Shown here piece by piece: positions 47,290-56,145 of a stretch of 64,000 nt of DNA. The position numbers and the translations under genes are program-made. The DNA comes from Hamiltosporidium tvaerminnensis (Eukaryota; Microsporidia; Dubosqiidae), in assembly GCA_022605425.2 (NCBI GenBank), contig CM061252.1:1-64000 (forward strand), written 5' to 3'. How positions within the stretch are numbered: position 1 is the first letter of the stretch; the number at the start of each line of letters is the position of its first letter. Below the pieces are notes generated by a model. That model saw nothing but the letters and a program-made list of their open reading frames with translations, searched no databases and was not told where the DNA came from.

Positions 47290-47725
47290 TATTCATTGTA
47301 CTGTTAATTCTTTGACTGATAAACAGTTCATTTTACCATCTAATGTAACAATCTTTTTCTTATGTAATTTAATATTTTTACTTTCTATTTTACTCTCTGT
47401 TTTACTATTTAATTTAATATTTTTACTTTCTATTTTACTTTCTATTTTACTTTCTATATTACTCTCTATTTTACTCTCTATTTTACATTCTATTCTAAAA
47501 TTCTGTTTACTATTTAATTTACTCTCTATTCTAAAATTCTGTTTACTATCCATCGTACTTTCCATTTTACTATCCATCGCACTTTTCATCGTACTTTCTA
47601 TTCTAAAATTCTGTTTACTATCCATCGTACTACCCATTTTACAATCATCGCACTTTCTATTGATATTTTATTATGTAATTTATATTGTAGTAATGGTAAC
47701 TCACCTGATGTATAACAAGTAGAAT
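47290..47725 (-). repeat. TCTATTTTACTT-type short repeat with open frames on both strands
   Basis: 12-bp and 15-bp units (ACTTTCTATTTT; TCTAAAATTCTGTTTACTAT) repeat across 47370-47670. On the minus strand (47293-47637) they read as KIES and SKQNFRIES repeats in a 114-residue frame starting MGSTMDSKQNF. The + strand frame reads SILLSILLS. Neither has a domain or a CCC start signal, so open frames are expected from the repeat period being a multiple of three. I call it a repeat; a small charged repetitive protein on the minus strand is possible. Confidence 0.6.
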
Positions 47726-48490
47726 GAATTTTTGGTTGTGTCGTTCTATTTACTTTGTATGGTTTATAATTCTTTCTCTTTTTGTATATACATAGTATTT
47801 TTATAAAAAAAAACGTTTTATTGGTAAAGAAAATATTAAGGTAATATTTATTGAGAGATAGTTAAGGATATATGTATTTAATTCTTATAGTATTGTTTTA
47901 GGTTTTTTTAATTAGAGGTTGGGATATATTTTATATGTATTTAACCGATTGTAGATTATAAATTTGTTATTTTTCAGGTAATTTTTAATTTGATTTTTTG
48001 ATTAAATTAATAAATTTATTATTGTTTGTTTAGAAGAAATTTAATTTATGTGTTTAAATGTATTTTGGTTATGTGTTTAATAAATCTTACTATTTTTTTT
48101 TTAATTAAATTTAAGAATTAAAATTTTTTTTTAAACTAAATAATTAATTAATAATTTGCATGAAAATAGCATGAATTTGTTTAATTGTTAAATTTAATAA
48201 TTAATTAATAATTTGCATGAAAATAGCATGAATTTGTTTAATTGTTAAATTTAATAATTTTTTTTTATAAAGTATATAAAATATCACATATTAAAAAGTA
48301 AGACATAGTGTTATCATCATATAAAATCATTAATTTTATATTTTATTTTTCAAACCTCTAATCAACTATAATCTTAATCACATTATTGAATATTATAATT
48401 ACCTACATTTACATCAATACGTACCTTTTAATAACCTTATATTACTTCTAATAATCTACATAGATTCACTTCTCTAATCTCTTATATAAT
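47726..48490. repeat. AT-rich intergenic DNA with a 57-bp direct duplication
   Basis: TAATTAATTAATAATTTGCA begins two 57-bp copies at 48141 and 48198, sharing ATGAAAATAGCATGAATTTG. Outside this duplication I see nothing. Confidence 0.7.
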
Positions 48491-48831
48491 ATCTATATAA
48501 CTACTCCCTCTAATTAAATATAAAATACCTCTCCAATTACTTTAAAATATTCCTCCTATTAATTACTCTTTACTCTTCTCTATTCCTCATATTCATTACA
48601 CATTAAATTTACTTTTCTCTATCTCTTATTAATTACTCTTTCCTCTTCTCTATTCCTCATATTCATTACACATTACATTATCTTACTCTTTTCTCTATTT
48701 CTCTTATAAATAACCTCTCTATTTCTCATATTCATTACTCATTACATTACACATTACATTATCTTACTCTTTTCTCTATTTCTCTTCTTTTTAAAAATCC
48801 TTTAAAATATTTCTATTTCCTACCCTTTATA
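48491..48831 (+). promoter_or_regulatory. Pyrimidine-rich promoter region of importin alpha
   Basis: The + strand is dominated by CT runs with repeated blocks (TTACTCTTTCCTCTTCTCTA, TCCTCATATTCATTACACAT and TCTTACTCTTTTCTCTATTT, each two or three times). It ends in TTTCCTACCCTTTATAATG, where the CCC (48823-48825) is 6 nt before the ATG. Pyrimidine-rich sense strands just upstream of genes are a theme of this region. Confidence 0.55.
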
Positions 48832-50391
48832 ATGGCCCGTTCCTACATGTTTGAAAACAAAACAGTAGAAGCTCGTAGAAAGCAAAGAGAAGAGCAACAA
48901 GTAGAATTAAGACAACAACGTAGAGAAGATCTTTTAAATAAAAAACGTTCAATGGTTTCTAAGGACACTGCACCACAAATAGCAAATTTAAAAGAAATGA
49001 AATCCAAAGTACTAAGCAACGATCCAAATATCGTTTTTCAAGGTGTTTTTGAATTTCGAACGGTTCTTTCTGTAGAAAAGTCACCACCGATCCAAGCAGT
49101 AATAGATTCTGGTCTTGTTCCTCGATTTGTCGAACTTCTCAGTACTTCGTGTAATATTTATCAGGATCCTTCTACTGATTTGACAACCAATACTCGGTTA
49201 GAGAGTGCGTGGGTTCTTACCAACATTTCCAGTGGTACAACTGAACAGACATCTCATGTGGTAGACTGTGGTGCTATACCTCTGTTACTTGAAATGATTA
49301 ACGAACCAAGTTCTGAACTCATAGATCAAGGAATCTGGGCACTTGGAAATATAGCAGGTGATTCTGAGGCAATGAGAGACAGTATTATTAATTCTAACGC
49401 TACTCCCACCATTCTTTCTTTTATTTCTGATCTTCTTCATTCTAAAGATCATTTAAAAATACTTAGAAATGCTACTTGGCTTCTCTCCAACCTAAACCGA
49501 GGTAGAAACCCTCCTCCTCCTCTCCCACACATGAAATCCTGTATACCCGTCATATCTCTACTCACCACACACACAGACCCAGAAGTAGTAACTGATTCTT
49601 TTTGGGCAGCCAGTTATGTCTGTGACGCAGATATTTCTACCACCGATCTAATTTTAAGTACAGAAATACCAAATCGTGCAATTTTACTTTTAAAAAATAT
49701 AATAAATAAACTTTCTAATACAGACAGTACATCTTCATACAACGATAATTCTTTATATAAAATAGCCATGCATTCTATATCTCCAGTGATAAGAATGTTA
49801 GGAAATATTTTGACAGGTACAGATGAACAAACCAATTATCTTTTAGATATGGAAATATTAACAATATTTAAAGATTTACTAATTTTATATCAAGAACCTT
49901 CTAAACAAAGTAGACTTCGTAAAGAAATATGTTGGTCAATTTCTAATATAACAGCAGGTACAGAAAAACAAGTAGAAAGAGTTTTTGAAAGTAAAATAAT
50001 TCCTATTTTAATTGATATTTTAAATTATAGTGAGTTATATGTTAGAATAGAAGCTTGTTATGCTATTACTAACTCTTTAAGTTATTGTAATACGAGATAT
50101 GAACATTTAGAGATTTTATTAGAAAATAATTTTTTAGAAAGTTTAAAAGATTTATTGATGGTTGTTTCTAATTTAGTAGAAGTTCAGGTTAATATATTGA
50201 ATGGGTTTAAAATGGCTTTAGAAGGGTGTAGAGCTAAGTATAAGAAGTATGGTAATAATCCTGTGGCTAATAGGATGGAAGAGATAGGGTTGGTAGGTGT
50301 TATTGAGGAGTTACAGGATAGTGGGGATGCTAGTGTTAGTGATAAGGCTTATAATATAATTGTTGAGTATTTTAACGGTGAGGAGATATAG
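48832..50391 (+). CDS. SRP1: Importin subunit alpha (karyopherin alpha, armadillo repeats)
   Basis: A 519-residue nuclear import adaptor that binds classical nuclear localisation signals and docks on importin beta. The N-terminal importin-beta-binding segment is basic (RRKQREEQQVELRQQRRED, 15-33, then NKKR). Armadillo repeats follow, with the Trp-Asn pairs that line the signal-binding groove: W127/N131 (WVLTNISSGT), W169/N173 (WALGNIAGDS), W216/N220 (WLLSNLNRGRNPPPP) and a later WSISNITAGT. The fourth repeat has WAASYVCDAD, where the usual WALSYLSDG is changed. Length is close to yeast Srp1 (542). Coding-strand composition shifts from C-rich in the 5' half to G-rich in the 3' third, where it merges into the GGGTGTTA repeats that follow the stop codon. 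Confidence 0.95.
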   Translation: MARSYMFENKTVEARRKQREEQQVELRQQRREDLLNKKRSMVSKDTAPQIANLKEMKSKVLSNDPNIVFQGVFEFRTVLSVEKSPPIQAVIDSGLVPRFVELLSTSCNIYQDPSTDLTTNTRLESAWVLTNISSGTTEQTSHVVDCGAIPLLLEMINEPSSELIDQGIWALGNIAGDSEAMRDSIINSNATPTILSFISDLLHSKDHLKILRNATWLLSNLNRGRNPPPPLPHMKSCIPVISLLTTHTDPEVVTDSFWAASYVCDADISTTDLILSTEIPNRAILLLKNIINKLSNTDSTSSYNDNSLYKIAMHSISPVIRMLGNILTGTDEQTNYLLDMEILTIFKDLLILYQEPSKQSRLRKEICWSISNITAGTEKQVERVFESKIIPILIDILNYSELYVRIEACYAITNSLSYCNTRYEHLEILLENNFLESLKDLLMVVSNLVEVQVNILNGFKMALEGCRAKYKKYGNNPVANRMEEIGLVGVIEELQDSGDASVSDKAYNIIVEYFNGEEI

Positions 50392-51005
50392 AGAGATGTT
50401 AAAGGAGATATGAGGGTGTTATAGGATAGTAGTTATAAATGGGATTAGAGGGTGTTAGTAGGTAGTAGTTATATTAGAAGTTAAGAGGGTGTTAGTTATA
50501 AGGTAGTAGTTATATATGGGATTAGAGGGTGTTATAGGATAGTAGTTATATATGGGATTAGAGTGTGTTATAGGATAGTAGTTATATTAGAAGTTAAGAG
50601 GGTGTTATAGGATAGTAGTTATATTAGAAGTTAAGAGGGTGTTATAGGATAGTAGTTATATATGGGATTAGAGTGTGTTATAGGATAGTAGTTATATTAG
50701 AAGTTAAGAGGGTGTTATAGGATAGTAGTTATATATGGGATTAGAGTGTGTTAGTTATAAGATAGTTTTTAATAAGATGATAAGAGGATGTTAGTTATAA
50801 GGTTAGTTTAAAGAAAATAAGAGGGTGTTATTAGTATGGTAGTTATATAGGAGATAAGAGGGTGTTAGTTATAAGGATAGTTATAAAGAAGATAAGAGGG
50901 TGTTAGTTATAAGGATAGTTATAAAGAAGATAAGAGGGTGTTATTAGTATGGTAGTTATATTAGAAGATAAGAGGGTGTTATTAGGTAGTAGTTATATAA
51001 GTGTT
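50392..51005 (+). repeat. GAGGGTGTTATAGGATAGTAG repeats 3' of importin alpha
   Basis: About 16 irregular units near 38 bp, each starting AGAGGGTGTTA and followed by TAGGATAGTAGTTATA or TAGTTATAAGGATAG. All have GGGTGTT on the + strand, the sense strand of the gene they follow. Confidence 0.9.
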
Positions 51006-51119
51006 GTTTAAAAGGGTTTTCTTTATGTTTTAATTAAAGTAGCTTTGTGTTGATTTAAAACCTTTTATTTGATAAGTATGTGTATTAAAGAGTGTTACTT
51101 ATAAGAGTTTATAAATAAC

Positions 51120-51655
51120 ACCTTTAGTTGATATCGTTAATTTTAATAGTAATTAACACCCTTTTAACAATTAATATTATTTATCATTGTTTAACACCTT
51201 GTTAACACTTATTATCTATTCATATAATTTAACACCCTTTTAATCCTAATACTATTTATTTTTATTTAACCCCCTATTAACTCTTATTATCTAATTATTA
51301 CTGTTTAACACCCTGTTAACCCTTAATACTATTTATTTTTATTTAACCCCCTTTTAACCCTTAATACTATTTATTATTATTTAACACCCTGTTAACCCTT
51401 AATACTATTTAGTATTATTTAACACCCTGTTAACTCTTAATACTATTTAGTAGTAATTAACACCCTTTCAACACTTAATACTATTTAGTATTATTTAACA
51501 CCCTGTTAACCCTTAATACTATTTAGTATTAATTAACACCCTGTTAACAATTAATACTATTTATTTTTATTTAAAACCCTTTCAACACTTAATACTATTT
51601 ATTTTTATTTAACCCCCTGTTAACTCTTATTATATATTATAATTTAACACCCCTA
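51120..51655 (+). repeat. TTAACACCCTGTTAACCC repeats 5' of the 390-residue ORF
   Basis: About 13 units near 38 bp, of the type TAACACCCTGTTAACCCTTA then ATACTATTTAGTATTATT. Orientation is the reverse of the block just upstream: AACACCC is now on the + strand, the sense strand of the gene that follows. The switch lies between about 51010 and 51120. Confidence 0.9.
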
Positions 51656-51686
51656 ATACGTTACCATATTCCCTATCATATCGTAT

Positions 51687-51710
51687 CCTAACCCTTCCCT
51701 AACCCTAATA
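51687..51710 (+). repeat. Interstitial telomere-like sequence
   Basis: CCTAACCCTT followed directly by CCCTAACCCTAATA contains two exact telomere units (CCCTAACCCTAA) about 50 bp upstream of the ATG at 51758. It could be a factor-binding site in the promoter or a relic of the TAACACCC repeat drifting toward telomere sequence. Confidence 0.6.
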
Positions 51711-51757
51711 TTATGCATAAAACAACCCTTCCTTTTCTTTAATTTCTAAAATAAAAG

Positions 51758-52930
51758 ATGCAAATACACCGATTACCATTTAAATCACAAAAGATTTCAA
51801 ACCTTACAGAATATCACCTTTCAAATCCCACATTTAAAAGGTCAAAACAAATACACGAATCACTTGTTTTTTCTTTTTATAAAAAAATTTGTATTTCTAC
51901 TGATTTATGTGGATTTAAGTTTTTAAGTAAGTGTAGTGTTGTTAGTAAAGGGGGTGGTGTTATAGGAAGTGTTTATGTTCCTTTCTATGATTCTAAGTAC
52001 TCAATACTTAAAGGGGTGGAGAATGTATCAAAGGATATGAATAAATTAAAGGATATGGATATAGTAGAGGGTAAGTTAGAGGGTGTTAGTGATAAGGGTA
52101 GAGTAGAGGGTGTTAATAATACTGATAATGTAGAGGGTGTTAATAATACTGATAGTGATCAGGGTAGAGTAGAGGATATTAATAAGGGTGTTAATAATAA
52201 GGGTAGTATGGTGGGTGTTAATAATACGGATAGTGATCAGGGTAGAGTAGAGGATATTAATAAGGGTGTTAATAATAAGGGTAACAATAGTAAGAGATTA
52301 AAGGGTGGTAATACTAATAATAATAATAATAAGAGTGTTAATAAGGGTAAAGGAGAGGGTGTTAATAACAATACTAATGAACAACAGGGTGTTAATAACA
52401 ATACTAATAAGCAACAGGGTGTTAATAACAATACTAATGAACAACAGGGTGTTAACATCAGTACTGATAAAAAAAACACTGTTAACAATCTATCTAATAA
52501 ACAACAGGGTGTTAATAACACTACCAATAAACAAAACCCTGTTAACAATCTATATAATAAAAAAAACCCTGTTAACAATCTATCTAATAAACAAAACCCT
52601 GTTAACAATCTATCTAATGATAACCCCTTTATAACTAATGGCTTAAAAGATAAGTTAAATGTCTTAAATATTGATAATTTTAAAGAATTTATATATTTCT
52701 ATACGTTACTTATAAGAGTACCTCTTCCTTTTATATTTATACCTGAATGTTCTATTAAAGAGGTACAAGACTGTTTATCAGTATTTGAGTGTAATAGTAT
52801 CGGTATGTGTGATAAGGGTGTTATTATATGTGAACCTTATGTTATGAATAGCTTAGGGTTTGGGTTTATGGTTGATAGTGTTATTTATATGGAGGGGGTT
52901 GTTAGTGTGTTATTTGGGTTTGTTATATAG
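51758..52930 (+). CDS. Unrecognised protein with an in-frame GVNN decapeptide repeat insert
   Basis: A 390-residue frame from ATG 51758; no family recognised. Residues 1-85 (QIHESLVFSFYKKICIST and on to VYVPFYDSKYSILK) and 295-390 (FKEFIYFYTLLIRVPLPF, ending VVSVLFGFVI) look like ordinary folded sequence. The middle is repeat-encoded: two long units (GVNNTDSDQGRVEDINKG, 153-170 and an earlier partial copy), then nine exact decapeptides at 201-290 such as GVNNNTNEQQ and PVNNLSNKQN. The 30-bp units carry the same GGTGTTAATAAC and CCCTGTTAAC strings as the surrounding intergenic repeats. No CCC directly precedes the ATG; the nearest is about 30 nt upstream, so the start is less certain. The gene may be a conserved protein whose central loop was invaded by the minisatellite. 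Confidence 0.6.
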   Translation: MQIHRLPFKSQKISNLTEYHLSNPTFKRSKQIHESLVFSFYKKICISTDLCGFKFLSKCSVVSKGGGVIGSVYVPFYDSKYSILKGVENVSKDMNKLKDMDIVEGKLEGVSDKGRVEGVNNTDNVEGVNNTDSDQGRVEDINKGVNNKGSMVGVNNTDSDQGRVEDINKGVNNKGNNSKRLKGGNTNNNNNKSVNKGKGEGVNNNTNEQQGVNNNTNKQQGVNNNTNEQQGVNISTDKKNTVNNLSNKQQGVNNTTNKQNPVNNLYNKKNPVNNLSNKQNPVNNLSNDNPFITNGLKDKLNVLNIDNFKEFIYFYTLLIRVPLPFIFIPECSIKEVQDCLSVFECNSIGMCDKGVIICEPYVMNSLGFGFMVDSVIYMEGVVSVLFGFVI

Positions 52931-53505
52931 ATAAGAGGGTGTTATTTATATAGGTAGTATAATAAAGGGGTGTTAGTGTGTTATTTGGGTTTTTTATATA
53001 GATAAGAGGGTGTTAAATATAGAAGTAGCATAATAAAGGGGTGTTAGTGTGTTATTTATATGTAGAGGTGTTATTTATATAGGTAGTATAATAAAGGTTC
53101 ATAAAGGGGTGTTAATTATAAACCTAGTAAATAAAAGGGGGGGACAAGCAATAGTGAAATTTAAAAGGTGTTAGAATTAGTAAAATGCTCAATTTTATTA
53201 AAGTAGTCTTATTACTAGTAAGACAATTGTTTAATTAAAGGGGTCTTAATTATACGAATTATTTATTTATGTTAACAGGGTCTTATTAATATTAAGACAA
53301 TAGATTTATAGTATACTGTAATCACTTTAAAAGGTTTTATTTACAACAATTACTTCCTATTATTAACACCCCCTTACCTTACTATACAATTATTACCCTT
53401 ATATATACTCTTATTAACACCCCTTTACATTACCATACAATTATTACCCTTATATATACTCTTATTAACACCCCTTTACCTTACAACAATTTTACCCTTT
53501 ACCTT
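52931..53505. repeat. Repeat-filled convergent intergenic region
   Basis: After the stop at 52930 the + strand reads AAGAGGGTGTTATTTATATA and AAAGGGGTGTTAGTGTGTTA several times, to about 53130. From about 53360 the orientation flips to TTATTAACACCCCTTTACCT, repeated about three times (period near 65 bp) up to the 3' end of the minus-strand transporter. Each gene thus has GGGTGTTA on its own sense strand downstream. Confidence 0.85.
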
Positions 53506-53506
53506 A

Positions 53507-55666
53507 TTATATAACATTATCACCCTTTATATATATATACGTATAAATAACACTACATATACAAGCATATAGTAAATAACACCTCTTACCCATATAGTCA
53601 TGTGTTATAGGAAATATATAACTAAAAATAAAACATGTTAACCAATTAACAGTAACACATGTCTTAGCAATAACAGTATTAGAATAACACTTTGTTTTAG
53701 TATTAACAGGGTTATAAGTATTGAGTGTATTTTTAAAGGGGTGTTGTGTAAGTATACTGTTATTAACAGGGTGATAATTATCAGATAGGTTATTAAAGGG
53801 GTGTTGTTCATTAGTACTATTGTTAACGGGGTTATAATTATCTATACTATTGTTAACAGGGTTATAACCATTTACACTGTTACTAACACCCTTATAACCA
53901 TCTACACTGTTACTAACACCCTTATAACCATCTACACTGTTACTAACACCCTTATAACCATCTACACTGTTACTAACACCCTTATAACTATCTTTACTAT
54001 TGTTAACACCTTCATAACTATCTTTACTATCATTAACACCCTTATAACCATGTACACTGTCATTAACACCCTTATAACCATCTATACTATCATTAACACC
54101 CTTATAACCATCTACACTGTTACTAACACCCTTATAACCATCTACACTTTTAATAACACCCTTATAATTATCTACACTGTTGTTAACACCCACTACCATA
54201 TCCTTATCATTAGCACCCTTATAATTATCCTTATCATTAACACCCTTATAATTATCTACACTGTCATTAACACTATCCCCCACCTTACTATTCCCCCCTA
54301 CAAGTTGCCATGGTATAGGTCCTAACCCTATAGTAAACCCTATAAGATATACAAACAAAGAAATAAGTACATTTAAAGAACTACTTAACATCATAAGACC
54401 AACCAGTGTTAATAAATTACTAATTAAAAATATTTTTTTTCTTTCCATTTTTAGTAATATTGATATTAAAGTAAATATAATCATTGTTATATTTATTGTT
54501 ATTATAAGTAAAGTATAAGGTATGTTATTTGATATAAGAAGTGAAGTGTATTGTATTACACCGTTTATACAGGAGAGTTGTTGTAGTATATGAGTGAGTA
54601 AAGAAATAACAAGTGTATTACCAGTATTAGTAATTATAGTATTGTTAGGGGTAGTATTGTTAGTTATAGTATTGTTAGTTAATGTATTGTTATTACTGCT
54701 GTTATTACTGCTGTTATTACAGTCTCTGTTAGTACTGTGGTTGTTAGTATTACAGTTATTACTTTCACAGTTATTACAGTTATTGTTATCACTTCTGTTA
54801 TTACAGTCTTTTTTAGTATCTTTATTGTTTATGCATTTATTTAGGGTTAGGCTAGGGTTAGGATATAGATCTACTGTATTAACAATACTAACACAGTCAC
54901 CAATACTATTGTATTCACTTATTTCTATCTTTTTAAAGTATAGAAGTGTTGAATGTAGAATTATTACTAGAAATAAAATATAAAAAGGTATTTTCCATGT
55001 CTCTAACGTATAAAAAATAAATGAAAAAATTTGTCCAAAAAATATTCCGAGTATAATAAATATTTGATGATAATTCTTTATAAATTTAGATGTATTTGTA
55101 AGAAATGAAGGTACAGATATACTTGTAAGTCCTACTGCCATACCTGTTATTATTCTTGATATACATAGTATTGTATATGAAGTACAAGTGGTGAATAGTA
55201 AGGTAGAAGTAATGTAGAGTAGATTAGCAAGTAAAAGAATATGAAGTGTAGTAGGATTGGTATTAGTATTATTAGTAGTATTAGTAGTAGTAGTAGTATT
55301 ATCATTAGTAATATCAAATCTATCATATCTATCATATCTATCTCTATTAATATCAATACTAGAATTATCTTTATTTTTGTTGATATAACTGCTAGGATTA
55401 GGATATATGTGTTTAGATATGAGAATATAAAAATATTTGAAAAGTGTAGTATGAAAGAGAGCAGTTATAGGTGCACCAAGACTAAGTAAAGCAATGAGAA
55501 ATGCCCATTGTGATGTGGTAGTAAGTATACATGACTTTATAATAGTGTTTTGTGTTGAACAAGTAGAAAATACTTGTTTTGCTGTGTTTATGTTTGTAAG
55601 GTTTATACCGAGAATGAATGAAGAGAGAGATACTGTTAGTGCAAGCATTGCGGGTTTTTTATACAT
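53507..55666 (-). CDS. MFS sugar-porter-like transporter with three low-complexity inserts
   Basis: 719 residues, homologous along its length to the 399-residue transporter next door but expanded at three loops. Shared segments: QWAFLIALLSLGAP (53-66), RIITGMAVGL (171-180), YHQIFIILGIFFGQI (199-213), LQQLSCINGVIQYTSLLI (361-378, the QQLSG-type motif of sugar porters), GFTIGLGPIPW (443-453) and VNWLTCFIFSYIFP (673-686). Inserts: about 90-140 (Asn/Thr/Asp/Arg, loop between early helices), about 255-350 (Asn/Cys/Ser-rich central loop) and about 460-655, a decapeptide array YKGVNDSVDG of about 18 units just after GPIPW. Substrate is presumably a host sugar; this is family inference. A C-run 5 nt upstream of the ATG (55672-55678) supports the start. 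The frame is fully open, so the inserts look tolerated, but expression is unproven. Confidence 0.8.
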   Translation of the reverse strand: MYKKPAMLALTVSLSSFILGINLTNINTAKQVFSTCSTQNTIIKSCILTTTSQWAFLIALLSLGAPITALFHTTLFKYFYILISKHIYPNPSSYINKNKDNSSIDINRDRYDRYDRFDITNDNTTTTTNTTNNTNTNPTTLHILLLANLLYITSTLLFTTCTSYTILCISRIITGMAVGLTSISVPSFLTNTSKFIKNYHQIFIILGIFFGQIFSFIFYTLETWKIPFYILFLVIILHSTLLYFKKIEISEYNSIGDCVSIVNTVDLYPNPSLTLNKCINNKDTKKDCNNRSDNNNCNNCESNNCNTNNHSTNRDCNNSSNNSSNNNTLTNNTITNNTTPNNTIITNTGNTLVISLLTHILQQLSCINGVIQYTSLLISNNIPYTLLIITINITMIIFTLISILLKMERKKIFLISNLLTLVGLMMLSSSLNVLISLFVYLIGFTIGLGPIPWQLVGGNSKVGDSVNDSVDNYKGVNDKDNYKGANDKDMVVGVNNSVDNYKGVIKSVDGYKGVSNSVDGYKGVNDSIDGYKGVNDSVHGYKGVNDSKDSYEGVNNSKDSYKGVSNSVDGYKGVSNSVDGYKGVSNSVDGYKGVSNSVNGYNPVNNSIDNYNPVNNSTNEQHPFNNLSDNYHPVNNSILTQHPFKNTLNTYNPVNTKTKCYSNTVIAKTCVTVNWLTCFIFSYIFPITHDYMGKRCYLLYACICSVIYTYIYIKGDNVI
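53730..54290 (-). repeat. 30-bp coding minisatellite in the transporter gene
   Basis: On the coding strand the unit is GGTGTTAGTAACAGTGTAGA followed by TGGTTATAAG, 30 bp, encoding GVSNSVDGYK in constant phase. Central units are near identical; outer ones drift (GVNDSKDSYE, PVNNSIDNYN). The distal part (CCTGTTAACAAT) matches units of the 390-residue ORF and the 51-kb intergenic array. Confidence 0.95.
54840..54868 (-). repeat. Telomere-like repeats inside transporter coding sequence
   Basis: The + strand reads TTAGGGTTAGG, then CTAGGGTTAGG, four TTAGGG-like units in a row. On the coding strand they encode YPNPSLTLN within the second low-complexity insert. A shorter relative at about 55391 (CTAGGATTAGG) encodes YPNPSS in the first insert. 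Confidence 0.6.
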
Positions 55667-55679
55667 ATGGAGGGGGGGT

Positions 55680-56145
55680 ATTTAGTTTTGATTTATATTT
55701 TAGATTTACTTATATTGATTAGTTTATTTTAGATATCTTATATTAGTTTGACTTATATATGATTTTCTTATTAGTTTTTCTTATATATGATTTTCTTACA
55801 TTAGTTTGACTTATATATGATTTTCTTATTAGTTTTACTTGTTAGATTTGTATATTAGATCAAATATAGATAAATTAAATTTTTTTAAATAAGAAAATAT
55901 AAAGAATATTGAAGTAGAATAACAAATAAAATGAAATAATATGAATACTTAATTATAATACTAACTAGGAATAAGAAAATTTATAAGAATAATAAATTCA
56001 AAAGGTACTTAATCATTAAAAATAAATTACTGAATTAGAAATATTGTTACTAAATACAAATAATAGAATCACAAATAAAGCAAAAGAGTTATTATATAAA
56101 TTTAAAATTAAATATAGATTTTTTTCAGTTTTTTTTACTTAAAAA
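55680..56145. other. Intergenic region between the two transporters
   Basis: Three copies of ACTTATATATGATTTTCTTA (one variant with TCTT) repeat at 55750-55840 with a period near 31-35 bp. The rest is featureless A/T. Unlike the 45-54 kb region, no GGGTGTTA repeats occur here. Confidence 0.6.

Noticed and set aside
52237-52634. Leu-rich and Ile/Val-rich frames overlapping the repeat of the 390-residue ORF
   Set aside because: They arise because the 30-bp repeat is a multiple of three and is open in several frames; they show only repeat-derived sequence.
54594-54983. Poly-Leu frame antisense to the long transporter
   Set aside because: Complement of the Asn-rich loop codons; no independent evidence for a gene.
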